Assembly (NCBI RefSeq): GCF_024448695.1
Contig: NZ_JAMOHY010000010.1
Location: forward strand, 1 to 64,000
Length of the DNA stretch: 64,000 nt
Reading direction: 5' to 3'
DNA from: Stutzerimonas stutzeri
Lineage (GTDB): Bacteria > Pseudomonadota > Gammaproteobacteria > Pseudomonadales > Pseudomonadaceae
Part shown: in pieces, positions 38,138-49,619 of the stretch
How positions within the stretch are numbered: position 1 is the first letter of the stretch
How the letters are laid out: each line of letters begins with the position of its first letter
Translations under genes and position numbers: made by a program
The notes under the pieces: model-generated
Databases searched by the model: none
What the model was told of the DNA's origin: nothing
What the model saw: the letters and a program-made list of their open reading frames with translations, nothing else

Positions 38138-38168
38138 GCAAAAGGCCCGTCAATGACGGGCCTTTTGC
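38138..38168. terminator. Bidirectional terminator between OsmC-like gene and htpG
   Basis: GCAAAAGGCCCGTCA and TGACGGGCCTTTTGC form a near-perfect stem with A and T runs at the two ends, so it can stop both convergent transcripts. Confidence 0.92.
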
Positions 38169-38183
38169 TTATTCAACGCCAGC

Positions 38184-40091
38184 TTATGCAGAAAGCTCCA
38201 CCAGCAGTTTGTTCAGACGCTGCACATAGGCCGCAGGGTCTTTCAGGCTATCGCCCGCGGCCAGTGCCGCCTGATCAAAGAGGATGTGCGAGAGGTCGGC
38301 GAAGCGGTCTTCGTCGGGCTCGGTATCCAGCTTCTCGATCAGCGGGTGCTGCGGGTTGATCTCGAAGATCGGCTTGGAGTCCGGCACCTTCTGGCCGCTG
38401 GCTTCCAGAATCTGGCGCATCTGCAGACCCAGGTCCTGCTCACCGATGGCCAGGATTGCCGGCGAGTCGGTGAGACGATGCGATACGCGCACTTCAGCCA
38501 CCTCGTCACCCAGCGCACCTTTCAGACGCTCGACAAGGCCTTCCTTCGCCTTGGCAATCTCTTCCTGGGCCTTCTTGTCTTCTTCGGAATCCAGCTTGCC
38601 AAGATCCAGGTCGCCACGCGCAACATCGACGAACTGCTTGCCGTCGAACTCGGTCAGGTAGCTCATCAGCCACTCGTCGATTCGATCGGTCAGCAGCAGC
38701 ACTTCGATGCCTTTCTTGCGGAAGACTTCCAGGTGCGGGCTGTTCTTGACCTGCGCGTAGGATTCACCGGTCAGGAAGTAGACCTTGTCTTGTCCTTCTT
38801 TCACACGGCCCAGGTAATCAGCCAGCGAAACCGTCTGCTCGCCGGAGGCGTCATGGGTAGAGGCGAAGCGCAGCAGGCCGGCGATCTTCTCCTTGTTGGC
38901 GAAGTCTTCGGCAGGGCCTTCCTTGAGTACCTGGCCGAACTGCTTCCAGAAGGAGGCATATTGATCCGGCTCGTTCTTCGCCAGCTTTTCCAGCATGTCC
39001 AGCACGCGCTTGGTCAGCGCCGACTTCATGGAGTCGATCACCGGATCCTTCTGCAGGATCTCGCGAGAGACGTTCAGCGACAGGTCATTCGAATCGACCA
39101 CACCCTTGATGAAACGCAAGTACAGCGGCAGGAACTCATCAGCCTGATCCATGATGAATACGCGTTGCACATAGAGCTTGAGGCCCTTGGGCGCTTCGCG
39201 CTGGTACAGGTCGAACGGCGCGCGACCCGGCACATAGAGCAGCGAGGTGTATTCCAGCTTGCCTTCGACCTTGTTGTGGCTCCAGGCCAGTGGGTTTTCG
39301 AAGTCATGAGCGACGTGCTTGTAGAATTCCTGGTACTCCTCGTCCTTCACCTCGGTGCGCGGTCGGGTCCACAGGGCACTGGCGCGGTTGACGGTTTCCC
39401 ACTCGGGTTCGGCCGGCTTGTCCTTCTCTTCGCCGTGGAATTCCTTCGGCAGCTCGATCGGCAGTGCGATGTGGTCGGAGTATTTCTTGATGACATTGCG
39501 CAGACGCCAGCCGTCAGCGAACTCTTCTTCGCCGGCCTTCAGATGCAGGACGATGCGGGTGCCGCGCTCGGCCTTCTCGATAGTGGCGACTTCAAACTCG
39601 CCCTCACCCTTCGAGGACCAGTAAACGCCCTCTTCCGCCGGAGTACCGGCACGACGGCTGTACACATCCACCTGGTCGGCCACGATGAATGCCGAATAGA
39701 AACCCACGCCGAACTGGCCGATCAGGTGCGAATCCTTTTTCTGGTCGCCGGTCAGGTGCTTCATGAAATCAGCTGTGCCGGACTTGGCGATCGTACCCAG
39801 ATGGGTCACTACGTCGTCACGGTTCATGCCGATGCCGTTGTCATCCAGGGTGACGGTCTTGGCGTCCTTGTCGAAGCTGACGCGGATCCGCAGATCACTG
39901 CCACCTTCGAGCAGTTCAGGCTTGGCGAGCGCTTCGAAACGCAGCTTGTCTGCCGCGTCGGAAGCGTTGGAGATCAGTTCGCGAAGAAAAATCTCCTTGT
40001 TTGAATACAGCGAATGGATCATCAGGTGAAGCAGCTGCTTCACCTCGGTCTGGAAGCCCAGGGTTTCTTTGTTTTGAGTTTCCACACTCAT
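38184..40091 (-). CDS. htpG: Chaperone HtpG (Hsp90)
   Basis: This 635-aa cytosolic Hsp90 has the N-terminal GHKL ATPase domain: [37 protein letters not shown]. The middle domain has [21 protein letters not shown] and the catalytic Arg region NVSREILQ. The C-terminal dimerisation domain ends at ~635 with no MEEVD tail, as in bacteria. It starts [17 protein letters not shown]. Confidence 0.98.
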   Translation of the reverse strand: MSVETQNKETLGFQTEVKQLLHLMIHSLYSNKEIFLRELISNASDAADKLRFEALAKPELLEGGSDLRIRVSFDKDAKTVTLDDNGIGMNRDDVVTHLGTIAKSGTADFMKHLTGDQKKDSHLIGQFGVGFYSAFIVADQVDVYSRRAGTPAEEGVYWSSKGEGEFEVATIEKAERGTRIVLHLKAGEEEFADGWRLRNVIKKYSDHIALPIELPKEFHGEEKDKPAEPEWETVNRASALWTRPRTEVKDEEYQEFYKHVAHDFENPLAWSHNKVEGKLEYTSLLYVPGRAPFDLYQREAPKGLKLYVQRVFIMDQADEFLPLYLRFIKGVVDSNDLSLNVSREILQKDPVIDSMKSALTKRVLDMLEKLAKNEPDQYASFWKQFGQVLKEGPAEDFANKEKIAGLLRFASTHDASGEQTVSLADYLGRVKEGQDKVYFLTGESYAQVKNSPHLEVFRKKGIEVLLLTDRIDEWLMSYLTEFDGKQFVDVARGDLDLGKLDSEEDKKAQEEIAKAKEGLVERLKGALGDEVAEVRVSHRLTDSPAILAIGEQDLGLQMRQILEASGQKVPDSKPIFEINPQHPLIEKLDTEPDEDRFADLSHILFDQAALAAGDSLKDPAAYVQRLNKLLVELSA

Positions 40092-40182
40092 CGTCTACAA
40101 ACTCCACATCGTCAATGGCACGGACCGCATTTGCGGCGATGGCAGACAGATGGGGGCTGTGAGCAGAATTTCAAGCGTGCAT

Positions 40183-41187
40183 CTAAGGCTCAAGCAATTC
40201 GAGCAGCACAATATCGTCCGGCGCGAGATTGTAGATGGCTACGCCAGAGCCCTGGAGCAAGTGCCTGATGGCCAGATTGCCCTCCTCGTCGATACCGATG
40301 AAGCGCCCCTCCGCCATACTGCCCCGTTCCGTATGGGCGCGTACCAACAGCTGCGAATAGCGCGCCGGATCATGCAGCAGATGTTGCAGGGTAAAACCAT
40401 GACGGCGGTCGGTTGGGGCCGGCGAGTCTTCCGCAGAAACTGCCTGTTCGTCGCTTGTCTGGGCTTTTCGGGACGGGTTCACTTGTTCTTTATGAGCCTG
40501 CAGTTCATCCATGAGCAGCTCGATATTGCCGCTGATACTGGTGCGTAAATGCAGGGGTAGAACCAGATGAAAGTCACCGGCCAGTTTGTTGGGCTGCACC
40601 GGCTGCAGATTCAGATGCAGTGTATAGCCACTCCGGATTATCCGCGTCTCAGGCAGTTCCTGTTCCGGTCGTGCCCAGCTGATCTCGATTTCGGCTGAAG
40701 GATTAGCGTCTTCCGGCAGTACATCGAGGCGCAAGGCGCCGGGCTGGAAGCTGCCAAGACGGATAATCAGTTGCTGGCGAGCAAAGGGGTCACTGCCCTC
40801 ACGCAACGTCAGCACCCCGTGGGCAAGCGTGCCGACGCTGGGATTGAAGGCTCGCCCGTACAGCTGCCCATGCACGCCGATGGCCAACCTGCTGCCCTGT
40901 GCCTGCTCGCGCGACTCCAGCCATGTGAGGCCGACAATGGTTTCAAATCGCTCCGGCGCCTGACTGGCCAGCAACGTGAAACCCACCACAATCGGGATGG
41001 TCCCCAACCCGAAAAGCCCGACTGCCTTACGTGCAGTCTTCCAGTGAACCACGGCATAAATGAGCGTGATCGGCGGGATCAACGCCCCCACACCCCACAT
41101 CAGACTGGTGCCAAAGGCCAGCACCACCAGCCAGACAACAGAGACAATAATCAGCAGCAATCCACCGAGTATCAACAACGCATCCAT
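40183..41187 (-). CDS. Conserved membrane protein of unknown function
   Basis: The 334-aa protein has three N-terminal hydrophobic segments (~4-27, 30-50, 58-75). A largely beta-rich extracytoplasmic region (~95-220) follows, with a polar Ser/Glu-rich linker (~232-262) and a C-terminal domain ending DIVLLELLEP. I do not recognise the family. It lies between htpG and two thioesterase genes in the same orientation. Confidence 0.72.
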   Translation of the reverse strand: MDALLILGGLLLIIVSVVWLVVLAFGTSLMWGVGALIPPITLIYAVVHWKTARKAVGLFGLGTIPIVVGFTLLASQAPERFETIVGLTWLESREQAQGSRLAIGVHGQLYGRAFNPSVGTLAHGVLTLREGSDPFARQQLIIRLGSFQPGALRLDVLPEDANPSAEIEISWARPEQELPETRIIRSGYTLHLNLQPVQPNKLAGDFHLVLPLHLRTSISGNIELLMDELQAHKEQVNPSRKAQTSDEQAVSAEDSPAPTDRRHGFTLQHLLHDPARYSQLLVRAHTERGSMAEGRFIGIDEEGNLAIRHLLQGSGVAIYNLAPDDIVLLELLEP

Positions 41188-41229
41188 TCAGCACCCTTGA
41201 GGCATCTGCAGTGTTAGCCACCTGAAACC

Positions 41230-41676
41230 TCAGGGCTCGTCGACCTTGAAATGACAACGCGCGGTGGCAATGGGCTCGGCCTGATTCGTCTGCCAGGCCG
41301 TAACGGCGACATTGGCCACACGACGCCCCTGGCGCCAGACCTGGCAGGCGGCAAAGGTGTCACGATAATGACCGGCACGCAGATAATCTATCGAGAAGTC
41401 GATGATTTTGGGCAAATGCGGGCTGCCCATGAACATCAGCAGATGCAACATCGCCGCGTGCTCCATAAAGCCGGCGATAACTCCGCCATGCAGCGCCGGC
41501 AACGTGGGGTTGCCGATGTTGTCCTTGTTGCTGGGCAGCCTGAACACCATCTCGTCGCCCAGACGCAGACACTCGATACCGATCAGTCGCGCGTAGGGGA
41601 CCATTTGCAACAAGGGATCATAATTGTTGCTTTCGTGAGCCTGGCGCACCCAGTCATTCAGATTCCGCTCGCTCAT
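41230..41676 (-). CDS. Hotdog-fold thioesterase (PaaI-like)
   Basis: The start MSERNLNDWVRQ is set by the 4-bp overlap with the upstream thioesterase stop codon. In 148 aa, ALHGGVIAGFMEHAAMLHLL has the HGG motif and the catalytic-position acidic residue (Glu) on the central helix. SIDYLRAGHYRDTFA follows. It probably hydrolyses an acyl-CoA. Coupled to a paralogous hotdog protein. Confidence 0.88.
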   Translation of the reverse strand: MSERNLNDWVRQAHESNNYDPLLQMVPYARLIGIECLRLGDEMVFRLPSNKDNIGNPTLPALHGGVIAGFMEHAAMLHLLMFMGSPHLPKIIDFSIDYLRAGHYRDTFAACQVWRQGRRVANVAVTAWQTNQAEPIATARCHFKVDEP

Positions 41677-42143
41677 GCACCGGCTCCTCGTTCTTCGGCA
41701 GCTGCCCCACCCTGTTTGCCCCTCCCCATCCGCATGAACGCACCGACCACATGCGCTATGGGTTCGTTGATGTCGCGCTGATAAGCCACGCCCCGGGTGA
41801 AGATCACGGTCGGTGTGACCCGGTAGCATTCGGCGAAACCAAACACATCATGATTCGGCTCGGCGGGATGCATGTAGTCGATGCGCAGGTCCAGGGTCGG
41901 GCAGATCTCCAGCTCCGGCAGTGCGCAGGCCGTGGAGATGCCGCAGGTGGTATCCATCAATGTAGTGATGGCGCCGCCGTGGATAATCCCTGTTTCAGGA
42001 TCGCTGACGATGTTTTCGCTGTAGGGCAGGCTCAGTGTCAGACCTGTTCGGTCGGCCCGTTCGACACGCATGCCCAGGACCTGGCAATGCCTCAGGAAGG
42101 ACAGGAAGCGCTGGGTACGCTCCAGAATCACGGGGTCGCTCAT
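41673..42143 (-). CDS. Hotdog-fold thioesterase (PaaI-like)
   Basis: This 156-aa protein starts MSDPVILERTQRFLSFL; the longer TTG start at 42164 lacks a ribosome site. GIIHGGAITTLMDTTCGIS has the HGG motif with an Asp at the catalytic position, where its coupled partner has Glu. LRIDYMHPAEPNHDVF follows. The two may form a heteromer or act on related CoA esters. Confidence 0.88.
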   Translation of the reverse strand: MSDPVILERTQRFLSFLRHCQVLGMRVERADRTGLTLSLPYSENIVSDPETGIIHGGAITTLMDTTCGISTACALPELEICPTLDLRIDYMHPAEPNHDVFGFAECYRVTPTVIFTRGVAYQRDINEPIAHVVGAFMRMGRGKQGGAAAEERGAGA

Positions 42144-42201
42144 GGGCGAAGTCTCTGCAATCAAACAAGCTGCGCATGGTAACGCCCAGCTGCGGGACTA
42201 C

Positions 42202-42927
42202 CTATTCCTTGGGCACTTCGCTCGGCAAGGTTGGCGTGAACACCATCACCTTGAGCACATCGGAATGGAATTCGCGGCGATACAGGATCAGCACAACACC
42301 CGTCGTCACCGCCATGAAAAACCAGGGATTGATGAACCAGGACAGTGTCGCCATTCCAAAATAGTAGGCGCGCAAGCCGAAATTGAACTGGTTGGCGGCC
42401 ATCGACATCACCCTGGCCGCGCGTTCGGCGAACGACTTGCGCTCCTGGTCACTGACGTTGCGTTCCCCCACCATGGGCGCGGAAGCAACCAGCACGGCAG
42501 CAAAGTTGTACTGACGCATGCACCAGCTGAAGGTGAAAAAGGCATAAACGAAGACCACCGCCAAGGCCAGCAGCTTGACCTCCGAAAGCTCCCGGCTCAC
42601 TGGCTGGGCGAACGGCAGATCAGCCAGCAGCGTTACGGCACGATCGGATGCGCCCAGCGCCGTCAGGATGCCAGCCAGAATGATCAGCGTACTGGAAGCG
42701 AAGAAGGAAGCGTTGCGCTCCAGATTGCCGATCACGTTGGCATCGGCGATACGGTTGTCGCGCAGCATCAGGCGCCGCATCCAGTCCTTGCGATACAGAT
42801 GCAGCACGCTGGCCAGACAGGCCGTATCACGACCGCGCCAGATGGCATATCGGGTGTAACCGACCCAGCAGAAAACAAACCAGACGACGGCGATCAGATG
42901 CGGCAACAAATGTTCAGGAATAAACAT
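42202..42927 (-). CDS. DUF599 membrane protein
   Basis: The start MFIPEHLLPHLIAVVWFVF has GGAGG five bases upstream and gives 241 aa. Four transmembrane helices (~8-28, ~70-95, ~122-142, ~205-225) surround RRLMLRDNRIADANVIGNLE and NQFNFGLRAYYFGMATLSW, the DUF599 signatures. Function unknown. Confidence 0.87.
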   Translation of the reverse strand: MFIPEHLLPHLIAVVWFVFCWVGYTRYAIWRGRDTACLASVLHLYRKDWMRRLMLRDNRIADANVIGNLERNASFFASSTLIILAGILTALGASDRAVTLLADLPFAQPVSRELSEVKLLALAVVFVYAFFTFSWCMRQYNFAAVLVASAPMVGERNVSDQERKSFAERAARVMSMAANQFNFGLRAYYFGMATLSWFINPWFFMAVTTGVVLILYRREFHSDVLKVMVFTPTLPSEVPKE

Positions 42928-43042
42928 CGGACCTCCCACTGGCACTGCGCCGCATTATAGCCAGCACAAATGCAGGGCTGTCGAGGCTTGCCAAACCGAA
43001 CCTGATTGAAAGGTTCGGCAGGCAAAGGCCCTTACGCAGAAC

Positions 43043-44350
43043 TCACTTTGCCGGACGCACGCCCATCATCCGATCCAAGATGATCGCGACAAGCAAGGTA
43101 ACCAGCACCGGCAGCACCCAGCCCATGCTGTGCGCGGCCAGGGGCAACTGCTTGAAGAACTCCGGGACCAGCTGATCGAAGCCTGCTGCAGCCAAGCCGT
43201 CCACCACACCGAAGATCAGCGTGACCGCCATTGTCGGGATGAATATCCGTTGCTGCGATACCCACAGACGATCCAGCAGACTGAGAGCAACCAGCACGAT
43301 GGCCAGCGGATACAGCCCCACCAGCACCGGGACGGAAATGCTGATCAGCTGGGTCAGCCCCTGGTTGGAAACCAGCAGACTGAACCCCGTAAACACGATC
43401 ACCACGGTGCGGTAGCTGACGGGCAGCACGCTACTGAAAAACTCACCGCAGGCTGTCGTCAGGCCTACTGCAGTCGTCAGGCACGCCAACGAAATCACCA
43501 CAGCCAGCAGCAGACTGCCGGTATTGCCGAAGGTGTGCTGCACGTAGGTTGTCAGAACCTGCACGCCATTGGATGCATCACCAGCGATGCCCTGGCTGGT
43601 AGCACCGAGGTAGAACAGCGCCAGGTACACCAACGACAGCCCGGTCGCGGCGATCATGCCGGCAATCATCGAATAGCGAGTAACCAGCCCTGGTTCCGTT
43701 ACGCCGCGGTCACGAATGGCAGTGGCGATCACAATGCCGAATACCAGCGCACCGAGGGTATCCATGGTCAGATACCCGTCAAGGAAGCCCTTGAGCAACG
43801 GGCTGGCACGATAGCTTTCCGCTGTCTCGCCAATAGTGCCCGCCGGTGCGAAAAGCGCAGCGCCACCCAGTACCAGCAGGGCTGCCAGCAGCACCGGTGT
43901 GATGAACTTGCCGACCCGGTCGATCAGTCGTCCAGGGTTCAGCACCAGCAGCAAAACAGCCAGGAAGAACATCGAGGTATAGGCAAACAATGGGCCTGCC
44001 GAACTACCGGTAAAGGGCGCAATACCCATCTCGAATGACACCGTAGCCGTACGCGGTGTCGCGAACAGCGGGCCGATTGCCAGATAGACTGCAACTGCCA
44101 GTGCCATACCAGCCCAGCGACCCAACGGTGCGGTCAGACGGTCCATGCCGCCCCCCACACGAGCCAGTGCCACCACTGTCAACAATGGCAAGCCGACACC
44201 GGTCAGCAGAAAGCCGATCGCAGCCGGCACAATCCGCTCACCGGCAGCCATACCGGCGCTGGGTGGAAAGATAATGTTGCCCGCGCCCAGAAACAGGGCG
44301 AAGGTCATGAAACCAAGCGCCAGAAGATCCTGGCTTTTCAGTCGAATCAT
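43043..44350 (-). CDS. braB: Branched-chain amino acid:cation symporter (LIVCS family)
   Basis: This 435-aa, 12-helix carrier imports leucine, isoleucine and valine with sodium or protons. The N-terminal FALFLGAGNIIFPPSAGMAAG and GPLFATPRTATVSFEMG are family hallmarks. In Pseudomonas a braB gene sits beside the suc genes, and the same position here supports the symbol over brnQ or braZ. Its upstream region holds a pair of CCGAACGG boxes. Confidence 0.9.
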   Translation of the reverse strand: MIRLKSQDLLALGFMTFALFLGAGNIIFPPSAGMAAGERIVPAAIGFLLTGVGLPLLTVVALARVGGGMDRLTAPLGRWAGMALAVAVYLAIGPLFATPRTATVSFEMGIAPFTGSSAGPLFAYTSMFFLAVLLLVLNPGRLIDRVGKFITPVLLAALLVLGGAALFAPAGTIGETAESYRASPLLKGFLDGYLTMDTLGALVFGIVIATAIRDRGVTEPGLVTRYSMIAGMIAATGLSLVYLALFYLGATSQGIAGDASNGVQVLTTYVQHTFGNTGSLLLAVVISLACLTTAVGLTTACGEFFSSVLPVSYRTVVIVFTGFSLLVSNQGLTQLISISVPVLVGLYPLAIVLVALSLLDRLWVSQQRIFIPTMAVTLIFGVVDGLAAAGFDQLVPEFFKQLPLAAHSMGWVLPVLVTLLVAIILDRMMGVRPAK

Positions 44351-44485
44351 GGAAATACCTACCGCAAGGAGACGCGAACGCGTCCGAGGCTATTCGGTTG
44401 ATTGCGGCGTGAAGGCGCGCGCAAAAAAGACGTCGCACCTTACTGGAATTGCCGCCATCAGACGAGTTTATTGCGGCGAAATCAG

Positions 44486-44514
44486 TGACCGAACGGTCAG
44501 GTTTTGCCGAACGG
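44486..44514 (-). promoter_or_regulatory. Paired CCGAACGG boxes upstream of braB
   Basis: TGACCGAACGGTCA (44486-44499) is palindromic around AA. A second CCGAACGG (44507-44514) follows 18 bp from the first (44489-44496), about two helical turns away. It lies ~140 bp before the braB start codon and resembles a repressor operator pair; no regulator is assigned. Confidence 0.45.
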
Positions 44515-44559
44515 ATGTGGTTACCTTGCCCGGCGAACAGGGTTGGTGCGCCAATAATA

Positions 44560-44589
44560 AAAATGCCAGTCAAGACTGACTGGCATTTT
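44560..44589 (-). terminator. Terminator of sucCD
   Basis: AAAATGCCAGTCA and TGACTGGCATTTT pair with A and T runs on both ends. It lies 17 bases beyond the sucD stop codon and can act on both strands. Confidence 0.9.
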
Positions 44590-44605
44590 CAAGGCAGACC
44601 TGGCT

Positions 44606-45492
44606 TCAGGCCTGTTTGCTTGCCCAGCCCGTAACCTCGGCCAGCGCCTTGCCGATATCAGCGAGAGAACGCACAGTCGTCACGCCGGCATCCTGTAACG
44701 CTGCAAATTTCTCATCGGCTGTACCCTTGCCGCCGGAAATGATCGCACCGGCATGGCCCATCCGTTTGCCGGGCGGCGCAGTCACGCCAGCAATATAAGA
44801 CACCACCGGCTTGGTGACATTGCCCTTGATATAGGCCGCGGCCTCCTCCTCGGCAGAACCACCGATCTCGCCGATCATCACGATCGCCTCGGTCTGGGGA
44901 TCTTCCTGGAACATCTTCAGGATATCGATGAAGCTTGAGCCCGGAATCGGGTCGCCACCAATACCGACGCACGTGGACTGGCCAAAGCCTGCATCAGTGG
45001 TCTGTTTGACCGCCTCATAGGTCAAGGTCCCGGAACGCGAAACGATCCCCACCCTGCCCGGCTGGTGGATATGCCCCGGCTGAATGCCGATCTTGCACTC
45101 GCCTGGAGTAATCACGCCGGGGCAGTTCGGTCCGATCAGGCGTACACCCAGTTCGTCACACTTGATTTTCACTTCAAGCATGTCGAGGGTTGGAATCCCC
45201 TCGGTGATACAGACGATCAGTTTGATGCCACCCATCGCCGCTTCGAGGATCGAGTCCTTGCAGAAGGGTGCCGGCACATAGATCACCGATGCATCCGCTC
45301 CAGTGGCCTCGACCGCTTCGCGCACAGTATTGAAGACCGGCAGGCCCAGATGCGTACTACCGCCTTTGCCAGGCGTCACGCCGCCGACCATCCGGGTGCC
45401 GTATTCGATGGCCTGCTCTGAATGAAAAGTGCCTTGCGAACCGGTGAAACCCTGGCAGATGACCTTGGTTTCCTTGTTGATCAGGATACTCA

Positions 45493-45493
<1 letters not shown>
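44606..45493 (-). CDS. sucD: Succinyl-CoA synthetase alpha subunit
   Basis: This 295-aa subunit carries the phosphohistidine loop in [18 protein letters not shown] with [17 protein letters not shown] downstream, and the CoA-binding [18 protein letters not shown] at the N-terminus. It converts succinyl-CoA to succinate with nucleotide phosphorylation. The ATG overlaps the sucC stop codon by one base (TAATG). Confidence 0.98.
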
Positions 45494-46659
<1,166 letters not shown>

Positions 46660-46759
46660 GCTTGGCTACCATTTGGTTGATACACATCAGACGCGGCATC
46701 TCTGCCCCGCCACCTCCAAGTCACTGAAAACTATCGTGGATACCTTTCAAAGACCTGTT

Positions 46760-46796
46760 AAAAAGCCCGCAGTGTTCGCAAGAACAAGGCGGGCTT
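46760..46796 (-). terminator. Terminator after lpdG, inside the suc block
   Basis: AAGCCCGC (46763-46770) and GCGGGCTT (46789-46796) enclose a second stem TGTTC/GAACA. On the minus strand the 3' side runs into TTTT, so most transcripts from sucA should stop here and sucCD need their own promoter or readthrough. Confidence 0.8.
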
Positions 46797-46814
46797 CTTC
46801 ATCTCACACAGCCG

Positions 46815-48263
<1,449 letters not shown>

Positions 48264-48279
48264 CTAGCTTCAAGCGAAA

Positions 48280-48336
48280 AGCGGCAAGCCCCAAGCAAAG
48301 CTGCTTCAACGCAGCACCTGCTTGCAGCTTGCCGCT
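48280..48336 (-). repeat. Intercistronic inverted repeat between sucB and lpdG
   Basis: AGCGGCAAGC (48280-48289) pairs perfectly with GCTTGCCGCT (48327-48336), and AGCAAAGCTGCTT lies in the loop. It occupies most of the 90-bp gap and resembles the GCTTGCCGCT-type repeats scattered in Pseudomonas. It may protect the sucAB mRNA 3' end. Confidence 0.6.
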
Positions 48337-48341
48337 GCTTC

Positions 48342-49550
48342 TTAGATGTCCAGCAGCAGGCGTGCCGGATCTTCCAGCAGGTCCTTCATGGTGACCAGGA
48401 AGGTCACGGCTTCCTTGCCATCAATCAGACGGTGATCATAAGACAGCGCAAGGTACATCATCGGCAGGATGACGACCTGGCCATTAACGGCCATCGGACG
48501 TTCCTGGATCTTGTGCATGCCGAGGATAGCGGTCTGCGGCGGGTTGACAATCGGAGTGGACAGCAGCGAACCGAACACACCACCGTTGGAGATGGTGAAA
48601 GTACCACCCGTCATTTCTTCGATGGTCAGCTTGCCAGCCTTGGCCTTCTTGCCGTAGTTGTTGATACCACCTTCGATCTCGGCCAGGCTCATGTGCTCGG
48701 CATTGCGCAGGACCGGCACCACCAGACCACGGTCGCTGGATACGGCTACACCGATATCCTGATAGCCGTGGTAGACAATGTCGTTACCATCGATGGAAGC
48801 GTTCACACCTGGCTGGCGCTTCAAGGCTTCGACCGCAGCCTTGACGAAGAAGGACATGAAGCCCAGGCGCACGCCATTGTGAGTTTTCTCGAACAGGTCC
48901 TTGTACTTGGCACGAAGCTCCATGATCGGCTTCATGTTGACTTCGTTGAAGGTAGTCAACATGGCCATGGAAGACTGTGCTTCGACCAGACGCTCGGCAA
49001 CCTTGGCGCGCAGACGGGTCATGGGTACGCGCTTCTCGACGCGGTCGCCAACGGCAACCACAGGTGCGGCAGCAGCCGCGGCAGGCTTGGCAGCCGGCGC
49101 GGACTTCTTGGCTTCGATGGCGGCAACCAGATCTTCCTTGGTTACGCGACCATCCTTGCCAGTCCCCTTCACGCTGTTGGGATCGATGCCGTTTTCTTCA
49201 GCCAGCTTGCGCGCAGCCGGCGCGAGAATCGCGTCTTCGGCACTGGCATCAGTGGCGGGAGCGGCTGCGGCAGCTGCGGTTGCAGCAGGCGCAGGAGCAG
49301 CAGCTGCAGTCGCGCCGGCCTCGAGCTTGCCGAGCAGTTCGCCGCTGAGCACGGTGTCACCTTCGTTCTTGACGATTTCGGTGAGCACGCCATCGGCTTC
49401 GGCGAGGACTTCCATCACGACCTTGTCGGTTTCGATGTCGACGATCAGCTCATCGCGCTTGACCGCATCACCCGGCTGCTTGTGCCAGGTGGCAACGGTG
49501 CCGTCAGCGACCGATTCGGGAAATTGGGGGGCTTTGATCTCGATAGCCAT
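48342..49550 (-). CDS. sucB: Dihydrolipoamide succinyltransferase (E2)
   Basis: This 402-aa E2 has one lipoyl domain (1-~80) with the lipoylated Lys43 in [11 protein letters not shown]. An Ala/Pro-rich linker follows (~80-105), then an E3-binding domain ([20 protein letters not shown], ~110-145), a second Ala-rich linker and the catalytic core ending with the HRLIDG motif (in [13 protein letters not shown]). The core scaffolds the 2-oxoglutarate dehydrogenase complex. Confidence 0.98.
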   Translation of the reverse strand: MAIEIKAPQFPESVADGTVATWHKQPGDAVKRDELIVDIETDKVVMEVLAEADGVLTEIVKNEGDTVLSGELLGKLEAGATAAAAPAPAATAAAAAAPATDASAEDAILAPAARKLAEENGIDPNSVKGTGKDGRVTKEDLVAAIEAKKSAPAAKPAAAAAAPVVAVGDRVEKRVPMTRLRAKVAERLVEAQSSMAMLTTFNEVNMKPIMELRAKYKDLFEKTHNGVRLGFMSFFVKAAVEALKRQPGVNASIDGNDIVYHGYQDIGVAVSSDRGLVVPVLRNAEHMSLAEIEGGINNYGKKAKAGKLTIEEMTGGTFTISNGGVFGSLLSTPIVNPPQTAILGMHKIQERPMAVNGQVVILPMMYLALSYDHRLIDGKEAVTFLVTMKDLLEDPARLLLDI

Positions 49551-49583
49551 TAGCTGGGGTCCTATTGATTCGGTTTCTACGGC

Positions 49584-49607
49584 GAGGCCGCGATGTTTCG
49601 CGGCCTC
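49584..49607 (-). repeat. Perfect hairpin between sucA and sucB
   Basis: GAGGCCGCGA, a TGTT tetraloop, and TCGCGGCCTC. There is no T-run on either strand. It fills the 69-bp sucA-sucB gap and is likely an mRNA stability element that lowers or balances sucA relative to sucB. Confidence 0.6.
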
Positions 49608-49619
49608 TTGCTCGAATGA

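Noticed and set aside
38286-40004. A 572-residue open frame opposite htpG
   Set aside because: Antisense shadow of a certain gene; no start signal.
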